Positions 1-6,753 of a stretch of DNA of 7,967 nucleotides are shown piece by piece. The stretch's first letter is position 1, and the number at the start of each line of letters is the position of its first letter. The DNA is from an uncultured beta proteobacterium (GTDB taxonomy: Bacteria; Pseudomonadota; Gammaproteobacteria; Burkholderiales; Rhodocyclaceae). A model generated the notes under the pieces. The model was not told the origin of the DNA and made no database searches. It saw only the letters and a program-made list of their open reading frames with translations. The stretch is taken from the NCBI GenBank assembly GCA_903930395.1, contig CAIYYE010000191.1, forward strand, positions 1 to 7,967, read 5' to 3'. The translations under genes and the position numbers were made by a program.

Positions 1-1682
1 ACCTTGACCGGCTCCGCCACCTTGGCGACCGGCTTGGCTTCAGCCCTGACCTTCGGCGCATCCTTGGCCACACTGGCCTTGTAGTTCGCCCAGTCGCTAT
101 AGCCGCCGGCGTATTCCTGCCAGGTGCCGTCTCCCTCGGCGGCGATGGTCTGGGTCACCACATTGTCGATGAAAGTCCGGTCGTGGCTGACCAGGAAGAG
201 CGTCCCTTCGTAGGTTTGCAGCAATTCTTCGAGTAGCTCGAGCGTTTCGATATCGAGGTCGTTGGTCGGCTCGTCGAGGACCAGCACATTGGCCGGCTTG
301 GCGAACAGGCGGGCCAGCAGCAGGCGGTTACGTTCGCCACCGGACAGGGAACTGACCGGCGAGCGGGCACGCTCGGGGGCGAACAGGAAGTCTTCGAGAT
401 AGCCGATGACGTGCTTGCGGGCGCCGCCGATATCGACCCAGTCGGAACCCGGTGAAATGACGTCAGAGAGCGTCGAGTTGGGGTCAAGTTGGGTACGGAA
501 CTGGTCGAAATAGGCAATGTCCATTTTCGTGCCCTGGCGCACGATGCCCTGATCCGGCTTGATTTCATCGAGGATGAGCCGCAGCAGCGTCGTCTTGCCG
601 GCGCCATTGGGGCCGATCAGGCCGATCTTGTCGCCGCGCTGAATACGCGTCGAAAAATCGCGCACGATGTCGCGCTGGCCGTAGGATTTATAGACGTGCT
701 CAAGCTCGGCCACCAGCTTGCCGCTCTTGTCGCCGGAATCGAGTTGCAGATTGACCTTGCCCATGCGCTCACGCCGGGCCTGGCGTTCAGCCCGCAGTTG
801 ATCGAGGCGCTGGACGCGAAAAACAGCGCGCGTCCGCCGCGCCTCGACGCCCTTGCGTATCCAGATTTCTTCCTCCTTGAGCAGCTTGTCGGCGCGCGCA
901 TTGGCCAGGCCTTCTTCGTGCAGCATGGCCTCCTTGCGCAACTGGTAATCCTTGAAACTGCCGGGGAAGCTGACCAGCTTGCCGCGATCGAGTTCAACGA
1001 TGCGGGTACAGACGCGATCAAGGAAGGAGCGGTCGTGGGTGATGAAGAACAGCGTCACGCCGGATTCGATGAGCAGGTTTTCCAGCCATTCGATGGCGGC
1101 GATATCGAGGTGATTGGTCGGCTCATCAAGCAACAGCACTTCCGGAGCAACCGCCAGAGCCTGAGCCAGGGCCAGGCGTTTCTTCTGACCGCCGGACAGG
1201 CTGCCGACCCGGGCATCGGCGTCCAGCCCGAAGCGTTCGATGACGCGCTCGGCCTGTGCCTCGTAGGCCCAGGCACCGCGCGTTTCCAGTTCGTGCTGGA
1301 GTTCGGACATGCGCTCGAGCAGCACATCGTGGTCGGCGTCGATCTCGCCCAGCTTGTGGGATACCTCGTGATATTCCGCCAACAGGGTCGCGTTCTCGCC
1401 CATGCCGGAAATGACTGCCTCGAAGACCGTCGCCTCCATGTCGAAAGGCGGCTCCTGCGCCACGTAGCCGACGCGGATGCCCGGCTGCGCCCAGACCTCG
1501 CCATCATCCAGTCGGCCCCGCCCGGAGCCGGCAGCCATGGCAGCCAGCAGCGATGACTTGCCAGTACCGTTGCGACCGATCAGCGCCACCCTTTCGCCCG
1601 GATCGAGCAGGAAATCGGCATGATCGAGAAGCGGCACGTGGCCGTAGGCAAGGCAGGCATTGGAGAGTTTTAGATAGGGCAT
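1..1682 (-). CDS. uup: Uup-type ABC-F ATPase, 3' end outside window
   Basis: Soluble cytoplasmic protein with two ABC ATPase domains and no membrane segment, the hallmark of the ABC-F family; Uup is linked to ribosome function and, in E. coli, to branched DNA intermediates and transposon excision. The reading frame is open from an ATG at 1682 to the window edge (560 residues visible; E. coli Uup has about 635). Domain 1 has Walker A GRNGTGKS at residues 36-43, signature LSGGQ at 162-166 and Walker B ending in D186-E187, followed by PTNHLD. A charged arginine/glutamate-rich linker lies around residues 230-330. Domain 2 has Walker A GPNGAGKT at 357-364, signature LSGGE at 446-450 and Walker B D470-E471, followed by PTNDLD. 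The last visible residues form a lysine/alanine/proline/glutamate-rich tether that in Uup leads to the C-terminal coiled-coil DNA-binding domain, here cut off. The start fits the family N-terminus (few residues before the first strand), although no clear Shine-Dalgarno precedes it. No frameshift seen. EttA or another ABC-F paralogue is less likely, because the tether points to a C-terminal extension. Confidence 0.93.
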   Translation of the reverse strand, partial: MPYLKLSNACLAYGHVPLLDHADFLLDPGERVALIGRNGTGKSSLLAAMAAGSGRGRLDDGEVWAQPGIRVGYVAQEPPFDMEATVFEAVISGMGENATLLAEYHEVSHKLGEIDADHDVLLERMSELQHELETRGAWAYEAQAERVIERFGLDADARVGSLSGGQKKRLALAQALAVAPEVLLLDEPTNHLDIAAIEWLENLLIESGVTLFFITHDRSFLDRVCTRIVELDRGKLVSFPGSFKDYQLRKEAMLHEEGLANARADKLLKEEEIWIRKGVEARRTRAVFRVQRLDQLRAERQARRERMGKVNLQLDSGDKSGKLVAELEHVYKSYGQRDIVRDFSTRIQRGDKIGLIGPNGAGKTTLLRLILDEIKPDQGIVRQGTKMDIAYFDQFRTQLDPNSTLSDVISPGSDWVDIGGARKHVIGYLEDFLFAPERARSPVSSLSGGERNRLLLARLFAKPANVLVLDEPTNDLDIETLELLEELLQTYEGTLFLVSHDRTFIDNVVTQTIAAEGDGTWQEYAGGYSDWANYKASVAKDAPKVRAEAKPVAKVAEPVK

Positions 1683-1732
1683 GGCACACAGTTTGGGCGG
1701 CGCCAAGCTGGCCCCGCATTGGGAGAACCGGC

Positions 1733-1738
1733 ATTTTA
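1733..1738 (-). promoter_or_regulatory. Possible -10 element for the ABC-F gene
   Basis: On the minus strand the hexamer TAAAAT lies about 50 bases upstream of the uup start codon, a reasonable distance for a sigma-70 -10 box. I could not find a good -35 partner at 16-18 bases, so this is only a candidate. Confidence 0.25.
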
Positions 1739-1788
1739 GCCGCTTGCCGGCAGACGGACGCCATCTATCGCTAGACTGCCCGCCCCGG

Positions 1789-1808
1789 TACAATGCGCAG
1801 CGCTGAGT
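1789..1808 (+). promoter_or_regulatory. Probable -10 box and GC-rich discriminator of the tRNA-Arg promoter
   Basis: The hexamer TACAAT (1789-1794) matches the sigma-70 -10 consensus at five of six positions and is placed so that transcription would start near 1801, about eight bases before the mature tRNA. The bases just after it are GC-rich (gcgcagcgc), which resembles the discriminator of stable-RNA promoters under growth-rate or stringent control. No convincing -35 box is visible at 16-18 bases upstream. Confidence 0.45.
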
Positions 1809-1883
1809 GCCTCCATAGTTAAATGGATATAACACGCCCCTCCTAAGGGCGAATTGGTGGTTCGATTCCACCTGGGGGTACCA
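1809..1883 (+). tRNA. tRNA-Arg with anticodon CCU
   Basis: The full cloverleaf can be folded by eye. The acceptor arm pairs 1809-1815 with 1873-1879 (two G-U pairs, one at the end), followed by discriminator A1880 and an encoded CCA at 1881-1883. The D arm pairs GTTA with TAAC around an AATGGATA loop. The anticodon stem CGCCC/GGGCG (1835-1839 and 1847-1851) closes the seven-base loop CTCCTAA, placing the anticodon CCT at 1842-1844, which reads the arginine codon AGG. The T arm is GGTGG/CCACC around TTCGATT. AGG is rare in GC-rich betaproteobacteria, so this is expected to be a minor single-copy tRNA. It is transcribed toward the methyltransferase-like gene, which begins 23 bases after the CCA. 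Confidence 0.95.
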
Positions 1884-1906
1884 ACCCCATTCCTCGGCGC
1901 CCAAGC

Positions 1907-2683
1907 ATGAGACCCACAAAAAAGACACCCCGACACTCGGTCGATATCAGTGAAGAAGACGGCGTGCGCAATCTGCACTTCGGCTCGGACTGGATACAGA
2001 GTGCCATGCGCATTGCCCGCCCCTGGTCGCTGGAACTGGCTTACACGCGGGAAATGATGGCTGGCCTGCTCATGCGGCCGCTTGGCCAGTGGCCACGCAC
2101 AGCGCTGCTGGTCGGTCTCGGCGCCGGTTCGTTGGCCAAGTTCATTTATCGCAACCTGCCCGACTGCCGGATCACGGTGGTCGAGATCAATCCGCAGGTC
2201 GAGTTCGTCGCCCGCCAGTATTTCAAGCTGCCGGATGACCCACGCCGACTCGACGTGGTGATCGGCTGCGGGGCCGATTACATGCTGGGCGGCGACCGGC
2301 GTTTCGACATGATGCTGATTGACGGCTACGACCCGGACGCCAAGGCCGGGGTGCTCGATACCGAGCCTTTTTATCTGGCCTGCCGCGCCCGCCTGAGCGA
2401 CAAGGGGCTGTGCAGCATCAACCTGCTCGGCCGCAACAAGGGCTTTGCCGGCAGCGTCGAACGCATCGGCGCGGCTTTCGAGAAGCGTGTCGCTGTATTT
2501 CCCTCGTGCGACAGCGGCAACAGTATCGCCTTCGCAACCGGCGGCGAGCCGGTCGATGTCTCGCTCGACGAATTGCGCAGCCGCGCCACTCAGTTGAAAA
2601 AAGAGATGCGGCTCGACCTGCTGCCGACCATCAGCCGCCTGCAACTGGCGCACCCGCTACCGGAAAGCCGCCTGCGAATTTAA
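1907..2683 (+). CDS. Spermidine synthase-like SAM-dependent methyltransferase-fold protein
   Basis: A 258-residue cytoplasmic protein of the spermine/spermidine synthase superfamily (Rossmann-type SAM or decarboxylated-SAM binding fold). Motif I is LLVGLGAGSLAKF at residues 67-79, the acidic ribose-binding residue sits at the end of strand 2 (E93 in VVEIN), and LIDGYDPDAKAG at 137-148 matches the active-site loop position where true SpeE has its catalytic aspartates. The glycine-rich motif differs from the GGGDGG of genuine SpeE, and the N-terminal region is short, so polyamine synthesis is doubtful. Many betaproteobacteria carry such 'spermidine synthase-like' proteins of unknown substrate. 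The ATG at 1907 is preferred because the text just after it (DGVRNLHFGSDWIQ) already looks like the family N-terminus. No Shine-Dalgarno sequence precedes it. The gene probably shares a transcript with the tRNA upstream, because no terminator or promoter is visible in the 23-base gap. Confidence 0.82.
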   Translation: MRPTKKTPRHSVDISEEDGVRNLHFGSDWIQSAMRIARPWSLELAYTREMMAGLLMRPLGQWPRTALLVGLGAGSLAKFIYRNLPDCRITVVEINPQVEFVARQYFKLPDDPRRLDVVIGCGADYMLGGDRRFDMMLIDGYDPDAKAGVLDTEPFYLACRARLSDKGLCSINLLGRNKGFAGSVERIGAAFEKRVAVFPSCDSGNSIAFATGGEPVDVSLDELRSRATQLKKEMRLDLLPTISRLQLAHPLPESRLRI

Positions 2684-2813
2684 GTCATTCGACGACTTGA
2701 TTTTCCGGATTTATCAGCCAGAATTAGTTAATCCTCCACCGAAAACAACGACAAGGCGGACAGAAAAGAAATAACAAGCAGGGGTCTTTACCTGACTTTT
2801 CATGTCTCTATCC

Positions 2814-2820
2814 AGGAGGA
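2814..2820 (+). promoter_or_regulatory. Strong Shine-Dalgarno sequence of the 93-residue protein
   Basis: AGGAGGA lies four bases before the ATG at 2825 (AGGAGGAG, three bases, if the next base is counted). It is one of the best ribosome binding sites in the window and decides both the strand and the start of the small gene, against a longer open frame on the other strand. Confidence 0.8.
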
Positions 2821-2824
2821 GAAA

Positions 2825-3106
2825 ATGCTTTCCATTCAGGATGTTATTGACTATTGTGATCTCGAGCGCGGCGAGATTGAAGCGATTGCCGAGCATGAGC
2901 ATATCCCGGTCACCGTGGCCGCAGAGATGAGCGAGGTCTTGCTCTGCTCGCCCGACGGCGTCTGCCGTCTGCACACGATGATTATCGAAAACATGCAGCA
3001 TGCGCTTGATGCCGGCCATTACGAACATGTGAAGGACCTGGCGCAAACCTACGAGCACCTGCAACGGACCCACCCCATGCCGTCGCAATACCGTTCCGCC
3101 GCATAA
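2825..3106 (+). CDS. Conserved-looking small protein of unknown function (93 residues)
   Basis: I do not recognise a named family. The 93-residue product is acidic in its first half and rich in glutamate and histidine. It is predicted to be almost entirely helical, with no signal peptide or membrane segment, so it is probably cytoplasmic. It contains three cysteines (residues 11, 41 and 47) and several histidines spread over the length, but no spaced motif that I would call a metal site with confidence. Reality as a gene is supported by the near-perfect ribosome binding site, a coding-like GC-rich third-position pattern and a strong terminator 19 bases after the stop codon. A 141-base leader region precedes it, so it is probably its own transcription unit. 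Its convergent neighbour is narL; no functional link can be claimed from position alone. Confidence 0.78.
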   Translation: MLSIQDVIDYCDLERGEIEAIAEHEHIPVTVAAEMSEVLLCSPDGVCRLHTMIIENMQHALDAGHYEHVKDLAQTYEHLQRTHPMPSQYRSAA

Positions 3107-3124
3107 CTCAGGCGCCATCAACGC

Positions 3125-3158
3125 AAAACCCCGACCATCGAGGTCGAGGTTTTGTTTT
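3125..3158. terminator. Hairpin terminator between convergent genes, probably bidirectional
   Basis: Bases 3125-3136 (AAAACCCCGACC) pair with 3142-3153 (GGTCGAGGTTTT) around the loop ATCGA: 11 base pairs with one C-A mismatch. On the plus strand the stem ends in T residues and continues GTTTT, a good intrinsic terminator for the small gene ending at 3106. On the minus strand the same stem ends in GGTTTT, so it can also stop narL transcription, whose stop codon lies about 24 bases upstream in that direction. Confidence 0.85.
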
Positions 3159-3181
3159 AAAAAGCGCCGGACTATAGCGAC

Positions 3182-3847
3182 TCAGGCGTGGCGCGTCTGT
3201 CCGTAGCCATGTTCGACGGCGAAAAGCGCCACCTGGACGCGGCTGCTCATGTTCAGTTTCTTGAATATGTTCTGGACGTGAATCTTGACCGTGCTCTCGG
3301 CCAGATCTAGCTTGCGGGCGATTTCCTTGTTGCTTTCACCGTGCGCCAGCGCGGCCAAAATATCGCGTTCTCGTGGCGAGAAACGATCCCGATCGCTCCC
3401 TGCCGCGTCCGCTTTGGGCGGATTGCGTACGCCCTGGATCAGCTTTGCCGTCATTTGCTGCGAAACGACAGACTCACCCTGGGCGGCGCGACGAATGGCA
3501 TCGATCAGGGCGTCGGTCTCGATATTTTTCAGCAGATAGCCGCTGGCCCCGCCGCGCAGGGCATCGACCAGATCCTGCGCATCTTCCGAGACGGTCAGCA
3601 TGAGCACGCTGACTTCCGGCATTTCCTCGGCGATGACCTTGACGGCTTCCAGCCCGGAAACACCGGGCATGTGGAGATCAAGCAGGACAACGTCCGGTTT
3701 CAGCGAGCGTGCGCGCTTGATCCCTTCGAGGCCATCGCCGGCCTCGCCGATCACCTCGAAGTCGTCATTGCGTTGCAGCAGCGACTTGATGCCGCTACGA
3801 AACAGCGTGTGATCATCGACCAGCAGGACACGGATTTTTTCGCTCAT
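3182..3847 (-). CDS. narL: NarL-family response regulator
   Basis: A 221-residue cytoplasmic two-component regulator. The receiver domain spans residues 1-125, with acidic pocket D11-D12, phospho-acceptor D57 in LLDLHMPG, and switch residues T85 and K107. A short linker (about 138-154) leads to a LuxR/NarL-type helix-turn-helix at 156-215. The recognition helix has K188 and I189 where E. coli NarL has its DNA-contacting K188 and V189, and Q192 in place of K192, so the DNA target is expected to be related to, but perhaps not identical with, the NarL heptamer. The start codon lies two bases after the stop codon of the kinase gene (TGAAAATG), which points to one transcript and translational coupling; an AAAGG sequence in the end of the kinase gene can serve as ribosome binding site. 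The cognate kinase upstream has a nitrate-type sensor domain, so the role is most likely nitrate/nitrite-responsive transcription control. A NarP-like name would also be possible; the adjacent NarX-like kinase favours narL. Confidence 0.88.
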   Translation of the reverse strand: MSEKIRVLLVDDHTLFRSGIKSLLQRNDDFEVIGEAGDGLEGIKRARSLKPDVVLLDLHMPGVSGLEAVKVIAEEMPEVSVLMLTVSEDAQDLVDALRGGASGYLLKNIETDALIDAIRRAAQGESVVSQQMTAKLIQGVRNPPKADAAGSDRDRFSPRERDILAALAHGESNKEIARKLDLAESTVKIHVQNIFKKLNMSSRVQVALFAVEHGYGQTRHA

Positions 3848-3849
3848 TT

Positions 3850-5784
3850 TCAGACAACCTTTTCACGGGGCAGGGTCAATGTAACGCGGGAACCATGACC
3901 GGGTTTCGATGATATACGGCATTCGCCACCGATACGATGCGCACGTTCGCGCATGATCTTCAGGCCGACATGGCGGTCGGACAGGCAGTTGGGATCGGAC
4001 TCCGGATCGAAGCCGACCCCGTCATCCTCGACATCGATGGCAATCCGCCCGACTTCCCGCCTGACGACGACCTTCACCTGAGCAGCCTTGGCGTGCTTGC
4101 GGATATTGGAGAGTGACTCCTGAACGATGTGCATGATCTGGATTTCATCGGTCGGCACCAGTGACGTTCCCGTGCCGATACGCTCAAATTCCGTCGCAAT
4201 ACCGGTCTGGCCCTCGAATTTCTCCAACGTGGACTGGATCGCCGTATCGAGATCGGACTGATGCACACGCGTCCGGAAATGGACCAGCAACTCACGCACG
4301 TCGTCGTAGCTTTCCTGGACGCCCTCGCGCAACTGGCCGGCCGTCTGCATGGCCTCGTCCGTCTTTCCCTTGCGCAGCGAATCCTGCAGCAACTGGACCT
4401 GGATGTTGAGGAAGGCGAGGCCCTGGGCGATGGAATCGTGCAACTCCTGGGCGAGCAGGTTGCGTTCTTCGGAAACGGCCAGTTCCTTCTCCCGCGATTT
4501 CAGGCGCTGGTTTTCAATGGCCACGCCGAGATGGTGGCCGAGCGTTTCGAGCAGATGGATTTCCTGCTCGGAGAGCGCCTGCGGACGCCAGAAATACAGG
4601 TTGTAGACGCCGAGCTTCTGCTTGTCGTAAAGAATGCTGAAAGCCGTTGCCGTGGCAAAACCTTCGCGGATGCAGGTGCGCAGCTTCATGCCCTCGGGTG
4701 GATTGACCGTGGCAAAGGCGGCCGAGCCGCCACTCTGGAATACCTCGCCGCACAGACAGTCGCCGCAATCCATTTCTCCCTCCCGGTCGAGAAAGGTCTC
4801 GGACAAGCCTTCCGAGGTGATCAGGTACAACTTGTTCGACTGCGCCTCGTACATGCGGACCGCCCCGGCATCGGCCCCAAGCGCGCTCATGATCCGCTCG
4901 AGAAAACCCTCGCTCATCGCTTCGACAGGTGCCGGCTCACTGAGAAACGAGGTGACCGAGTAGAGGATGCCCAGTTCATGATTGCGCTGGGCCAGGCGCC
5001 GGGTCTCTGCCTCGACGCGCTGTTCGAGCGTGCCATAGGCATCCTGCAGATGCTCGGCCATCTGGTTGAAGCCGTGGGCCAAGCCACCGAGTTCGTCGTC
5101 GGAAGCGACCGGCAGGCGAACCGTCAGGTCATTGCCCGTCATGCGCTGCATGCCGGCATGCAGGACGCCAACCGGCCGAATAACCAGCCGCGAGAAATAG
5201 CGGATCAGGATATACGTACCAATGATGGCGAGGAGAACCAGCGCCGCCTGCACAGTACGCAGCAGATTGGTGTCAGAGGCGTAGGTGCGCTCCATCGACA
5301 GGACCAGTTCATTGATCGTGCTGACAAAGGGTTCGAGTGCGCTGTCGAATTGATCGAGCGCTGCCTCGCGCTCAGCCCGAACGCCGCCCAGATATTTGGC
5401 GACCAGAGGCTGCATCGTTTCCTGCCAGATTTTTTCAACCGCCTGCAGGCGCTGCTGGATTTCGACATTACGCGGCGGCGAGAGCGGGCGAACCGGATCA
5501 CCCAACTGCAGATCACGCAGCACCCTGTCGAACTGCGCCCGCTCCTCGCCCAGCACCTGAGCCGCGGTTGTCTCCTGCGTCATCGACTCGAGGCCACGCG
5601 CCATCAGATGTGCCATGCGGTAGGTGCGCATGCGCTGGCTGCCGGCATCATTGATCGCGGCAGCAACCCCTTCCAGCTGCCAGGAGATGAGCAAAGTCAG
5701 GCCAATGGCCGTCGCAGCCACGAGAAAAAAGGCCACCAGCATGCCGATGATCTTGCGTGACAGCCGGCCCGGGTTCGCTAGCAT
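3850..5784 (-). CDS. narX: NarX-like nitrate/nitrite sensor histidine kinase
   Basis: Inner-membrane histidine kinase of 644 residues (E. coli NarX has about 598). Numbering from the ATG at 5784: membrane segment 1 at about 12-34; a P-box-like stretch at 44-57 (INDAGSQRMRTYRM), in which R51 aligns with the nitrate-binding arginine of NarX; a mostly helical periplasmic region; membrane segment 2 at about 177-195; HAMP at about 196-249; a coiled-coil signalling helix; a GAF-like domain at about 281-426 with cysteines at 340, 343, 345 and 371; HisKA_3 with phospho-acceptor H449 in ELHDS; and a HATPase domain with N-box SNIRKHAKA near 559, DDGVGFD at 587-593 and GHGSRV at 629-634. The frame is open to a TTG at 5841, 19 codons further upstream, but that start has no Shine-Dalgarno and adds residues not seen before membrane segment 1 in NarX; the ATG at 5784 has only a weak GGA upstream, so the start is likely but not certain. 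It forms an operon with narL and follows the nitrate transporter genes on the same strand. Confidence 0.88.
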   Translation of the reverse strand: MLANPGRLSRKIIGMLVAFFLVAATAIGLTLLISWQLEGVAAAINDAGSQRMRTYRMAHLMARGLESMTQETTAAQVLGEERAQFDRVLRDLQLGDPVRPLSPPRNVEIQQRLQAVEKIWQETMQPLVAKYLGGVRAEREAALDQFDSALEPFVSTINELVLSMERTYASDTNLLRTVQAALVLLAIIGTYILIRYFSRLVIRPVGVLHAGMQRMTGNDLTVRLPVASDDELGGLAHGFNQMAEHLQDAYGTLEQRVEAETRRLAQRNHELGILYSVTSFLSEPAPVEAMSEGFLERIMSALGADAGAVRMYEAQSNKLYLITSEGLSETFLDREGEMDCGDCLCGEVFQSGGSAAFATVNPPEGMKLRTCIREGFATATAFSILYDKQKLGVYNLYFWRPQALSEQEIHLLETLGHHLGVAIENQRLKSREKELAVSEERNLLAQELHDSIAQGLAFLNIQVQLLQDSLRKGKTDEAMQTAGQLREGVQESYDDVRELLVHFRTRVHQSDLDTAIQSTLEKFEGQTGIATEFERIGTGTSLVPTDEIQIMHIVQESLSNIRKHAKAAQVKVVVRREVGRIAIDVEDDGVGFDPESDPNCLSDRHVGLKIMRERAHRIGGECRISSKPGHGSRVTLTLPREKVV

Positions 5785-5853
5785 CAATACTTGTCCGAAA
5801 CTGAATGCCCGAACCTTAGCCCCCTGGCCGCCTGAATGCAAAGGAGATGCATC

Positions 5854-5887
5854 AAGAAAAATGCCCGCCAGTTTGACCCGGCGGGCA
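5854..5887 (-). terminator. Intrinsic terminator after the nitrate transporter operon
   Basis: GCCCGCC (5863-5869) pairs perfectly with GGCGGGC (5880-5886) around a ten-base loop, extended by T5862-A5887. Read on the minus strand the stem is followed directly by ATTTTTCTT. It lies about 50 bases after the stop codon of the ATPase gene and before the kinase gene, so it should end the nrtABD transcript and separate it from narXL. On the plus strand it is followed by AAATG, not a T run, so it works in one direction only. Confidence 0.8.
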
Positions 5888-5934
5888 AATGTCGCTGCGC
5901 TGAACGCCTGGCGACGATACTTCGACTGAAGTCT

Positions 5935-6753
5935 TCAGGCCGCCTGCTTCTCGACGTGCGCCTGCTTTTCGTAGAGGAACTCGAGCACAGCAGCGCGGTA
6001 GCCGATGTAGGCCGGATCGTGCGCCAGGGTCAGACGGTTGCGCGGACGCGGCAGATTGACCTCGAGAATCTCGCCGATGGTGGCCGCCGGGCCGTTGGTC
6101 ATCATGACGATCTTGTCCGAGAGCAGTACGGCCTCGTCGACATCGTGGGTGACCATGACGGTCGTCGCCTTGGTCGCCTCGCAGATTCTCATGAGCTCGT
6201 CCTGCAGCTTGGCGCGGGTCAGGGCGTCGAGGGCGCCGAACGGCTCGTCCATGAGCAGCACCTTGGGTTCCATGGAGAGCGCCCGGGCGATGCCGACGCG
6301 CTGCTTCATGCCGCCGGAGATTTCATTCGGATACTTGCTGCTGGCGTGGTCAAGGCCGACCAGACTGATGGCGGCAGCCGTGCGCTCACGCAGCTTCTGT
6401 TTGCCCTCCTTGGTCCCGAAAACCCGCTCAACGGCGAGATAGACGTTCTCAAAGCAGGTCAGCCAGGGCAGCAGGCTGTGGTTCTGAAAAACCACGGCGC
6501 GCTCCGGGCCGGGGCCGGCGATTTCGCGGTCTTCAAGCAGGAGCACGCCATCGGTCGGTTTGGTCAGACCAGCAATCAGGTTGAGGAGCGTCGATTTGCC
6601 GCAACCGGAGTGGCCGATCAACGCGATGAACTCGCCTTGCTTGATGGTCAGGTTGATATCGCGCAGGGCGACGAACTTGCCCTTCTTGGTATCGAAAGTC
6701 TGGCCGACGGTTTGGACCTGGACGAATTTTTCCATGTTGTGCACTCCGCTCAT
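5935..6753 (-). CDS. nrtD: Nitrate/nitrite ABC transporter, ATP-binding protein
   Basis: ATPase subunit of the importer, acting at the inner face of the membrane. From the ATG at 6753 it has 272 residues: Walker A GHSGCGKST at 47-55, Q-loop glutamine Q90 in VVFQNHSLLPW, signature ISGGMKQR at 145-152, Walker B VLLMDE at 165-170 and switch histidine H203 in VTHD. The QNHSLLPW text is typical of the nitrate/taurine/sulfonate transporter ATPases. There is one nucleotide-binding domain and no fused C-terminal solute-binding domain, so it corresponds to cyanobacterial NrtD (or Klebsiella NasD) and not to NrtC. The start overlaps the permease stop codon (ATGA), indicating coupling; a second ATG at 6735 has a GGAG eight bases upstream and is a realistic alternative giving 266 residues. 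The same frame runs further upstream into nrtB with low-complexity histidine/arginine text, which is not coding. Substrate could in principle be cyanate or sulfonate; the permease and the neighbouring NarXL pair favour nitrate. Confidence 0.87.
   Translation of the reverse strand: MSGVHNMEKFVQVQTVGQTFDTKKGKFVALRDINLTIKQGEFIALIGHSGCGKSTLLNLIAGLTKPTDGVLLLEDREIAGPGPERAVVFQNHSLLPWLTCFENVYLAVERVFGTKEGKQKLRERTAAAISLVGLDHASSKYPNEISGGMKQRVGIARALSMEPKVLLMDEPFGALDALTRAKLQDELMRICEATKATTVMVTHDVDEAVLLSDKIVMMTNGPAATIGEILEVNLPRPRNRLTLAHDPAYIGYRAAVLEFLYEKQAHVEKQAA

Noticed and set aside
489..1556. Long plus-strand open frame (355 codons) opposite the ABC-F gene
   Set aside because: It lies wholly inside a gene with two complete ABC domains on the minus strand; the frame is open because of high GC, and the translation shows no recognisable domain.
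1809..1883. tRNA gene as attachment site of an integrated element
   Set aside because: tRNA genes are frequent integration sites, but I see no integrase, no repeat of the tRNA 3' end and no change in base composition in the window.
1736..2653. Minus-strand open frame (305 codons) spanning the tRNA and the methyltransferase-like gene
   Set aside because: It would read through a complete tRNA gene and be antisense to a recognisable SAM-binding fold.
2682..2698. Small hairpin AAGTC/GACTT after the methyltransferase-like gene, followed by a short T run
   Set aside because: Only five base pairs, AT-rich, with part of the stem in the stop codon; too weak to call a terminator.
2697..2716. TTGAT...ATCAG resembling an FNR site
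   Set aside because: The half-sites are separated by eleven bases instead of four, so it is not an FNR box.
2714..3121. Minus-strand open frame (135 codons) opposite the 93-residue protein
   Set aside because: The plus-strand gene has a near-consensus ribosome binding site and a terminator placed for it; the minus-strand frame has neither.
4261..5760. Very long plus-strand open frame (499 codons) opposite the NarX-like kinase
   Set aside because: The opposite strand encodes every expected kinase motif in order. The plus-strand translation is repetitive, rich in Q, H and A, and has no family resemblance, as expected for an antisense shadow.
5919..5932. Hairpin ACTTC-GACT-GAAGT just after the nrtD stop codon
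   Set aside because: Only five base pairs and no T run on the minus strand; the stronger stem at 5863-5886 explains termination better.
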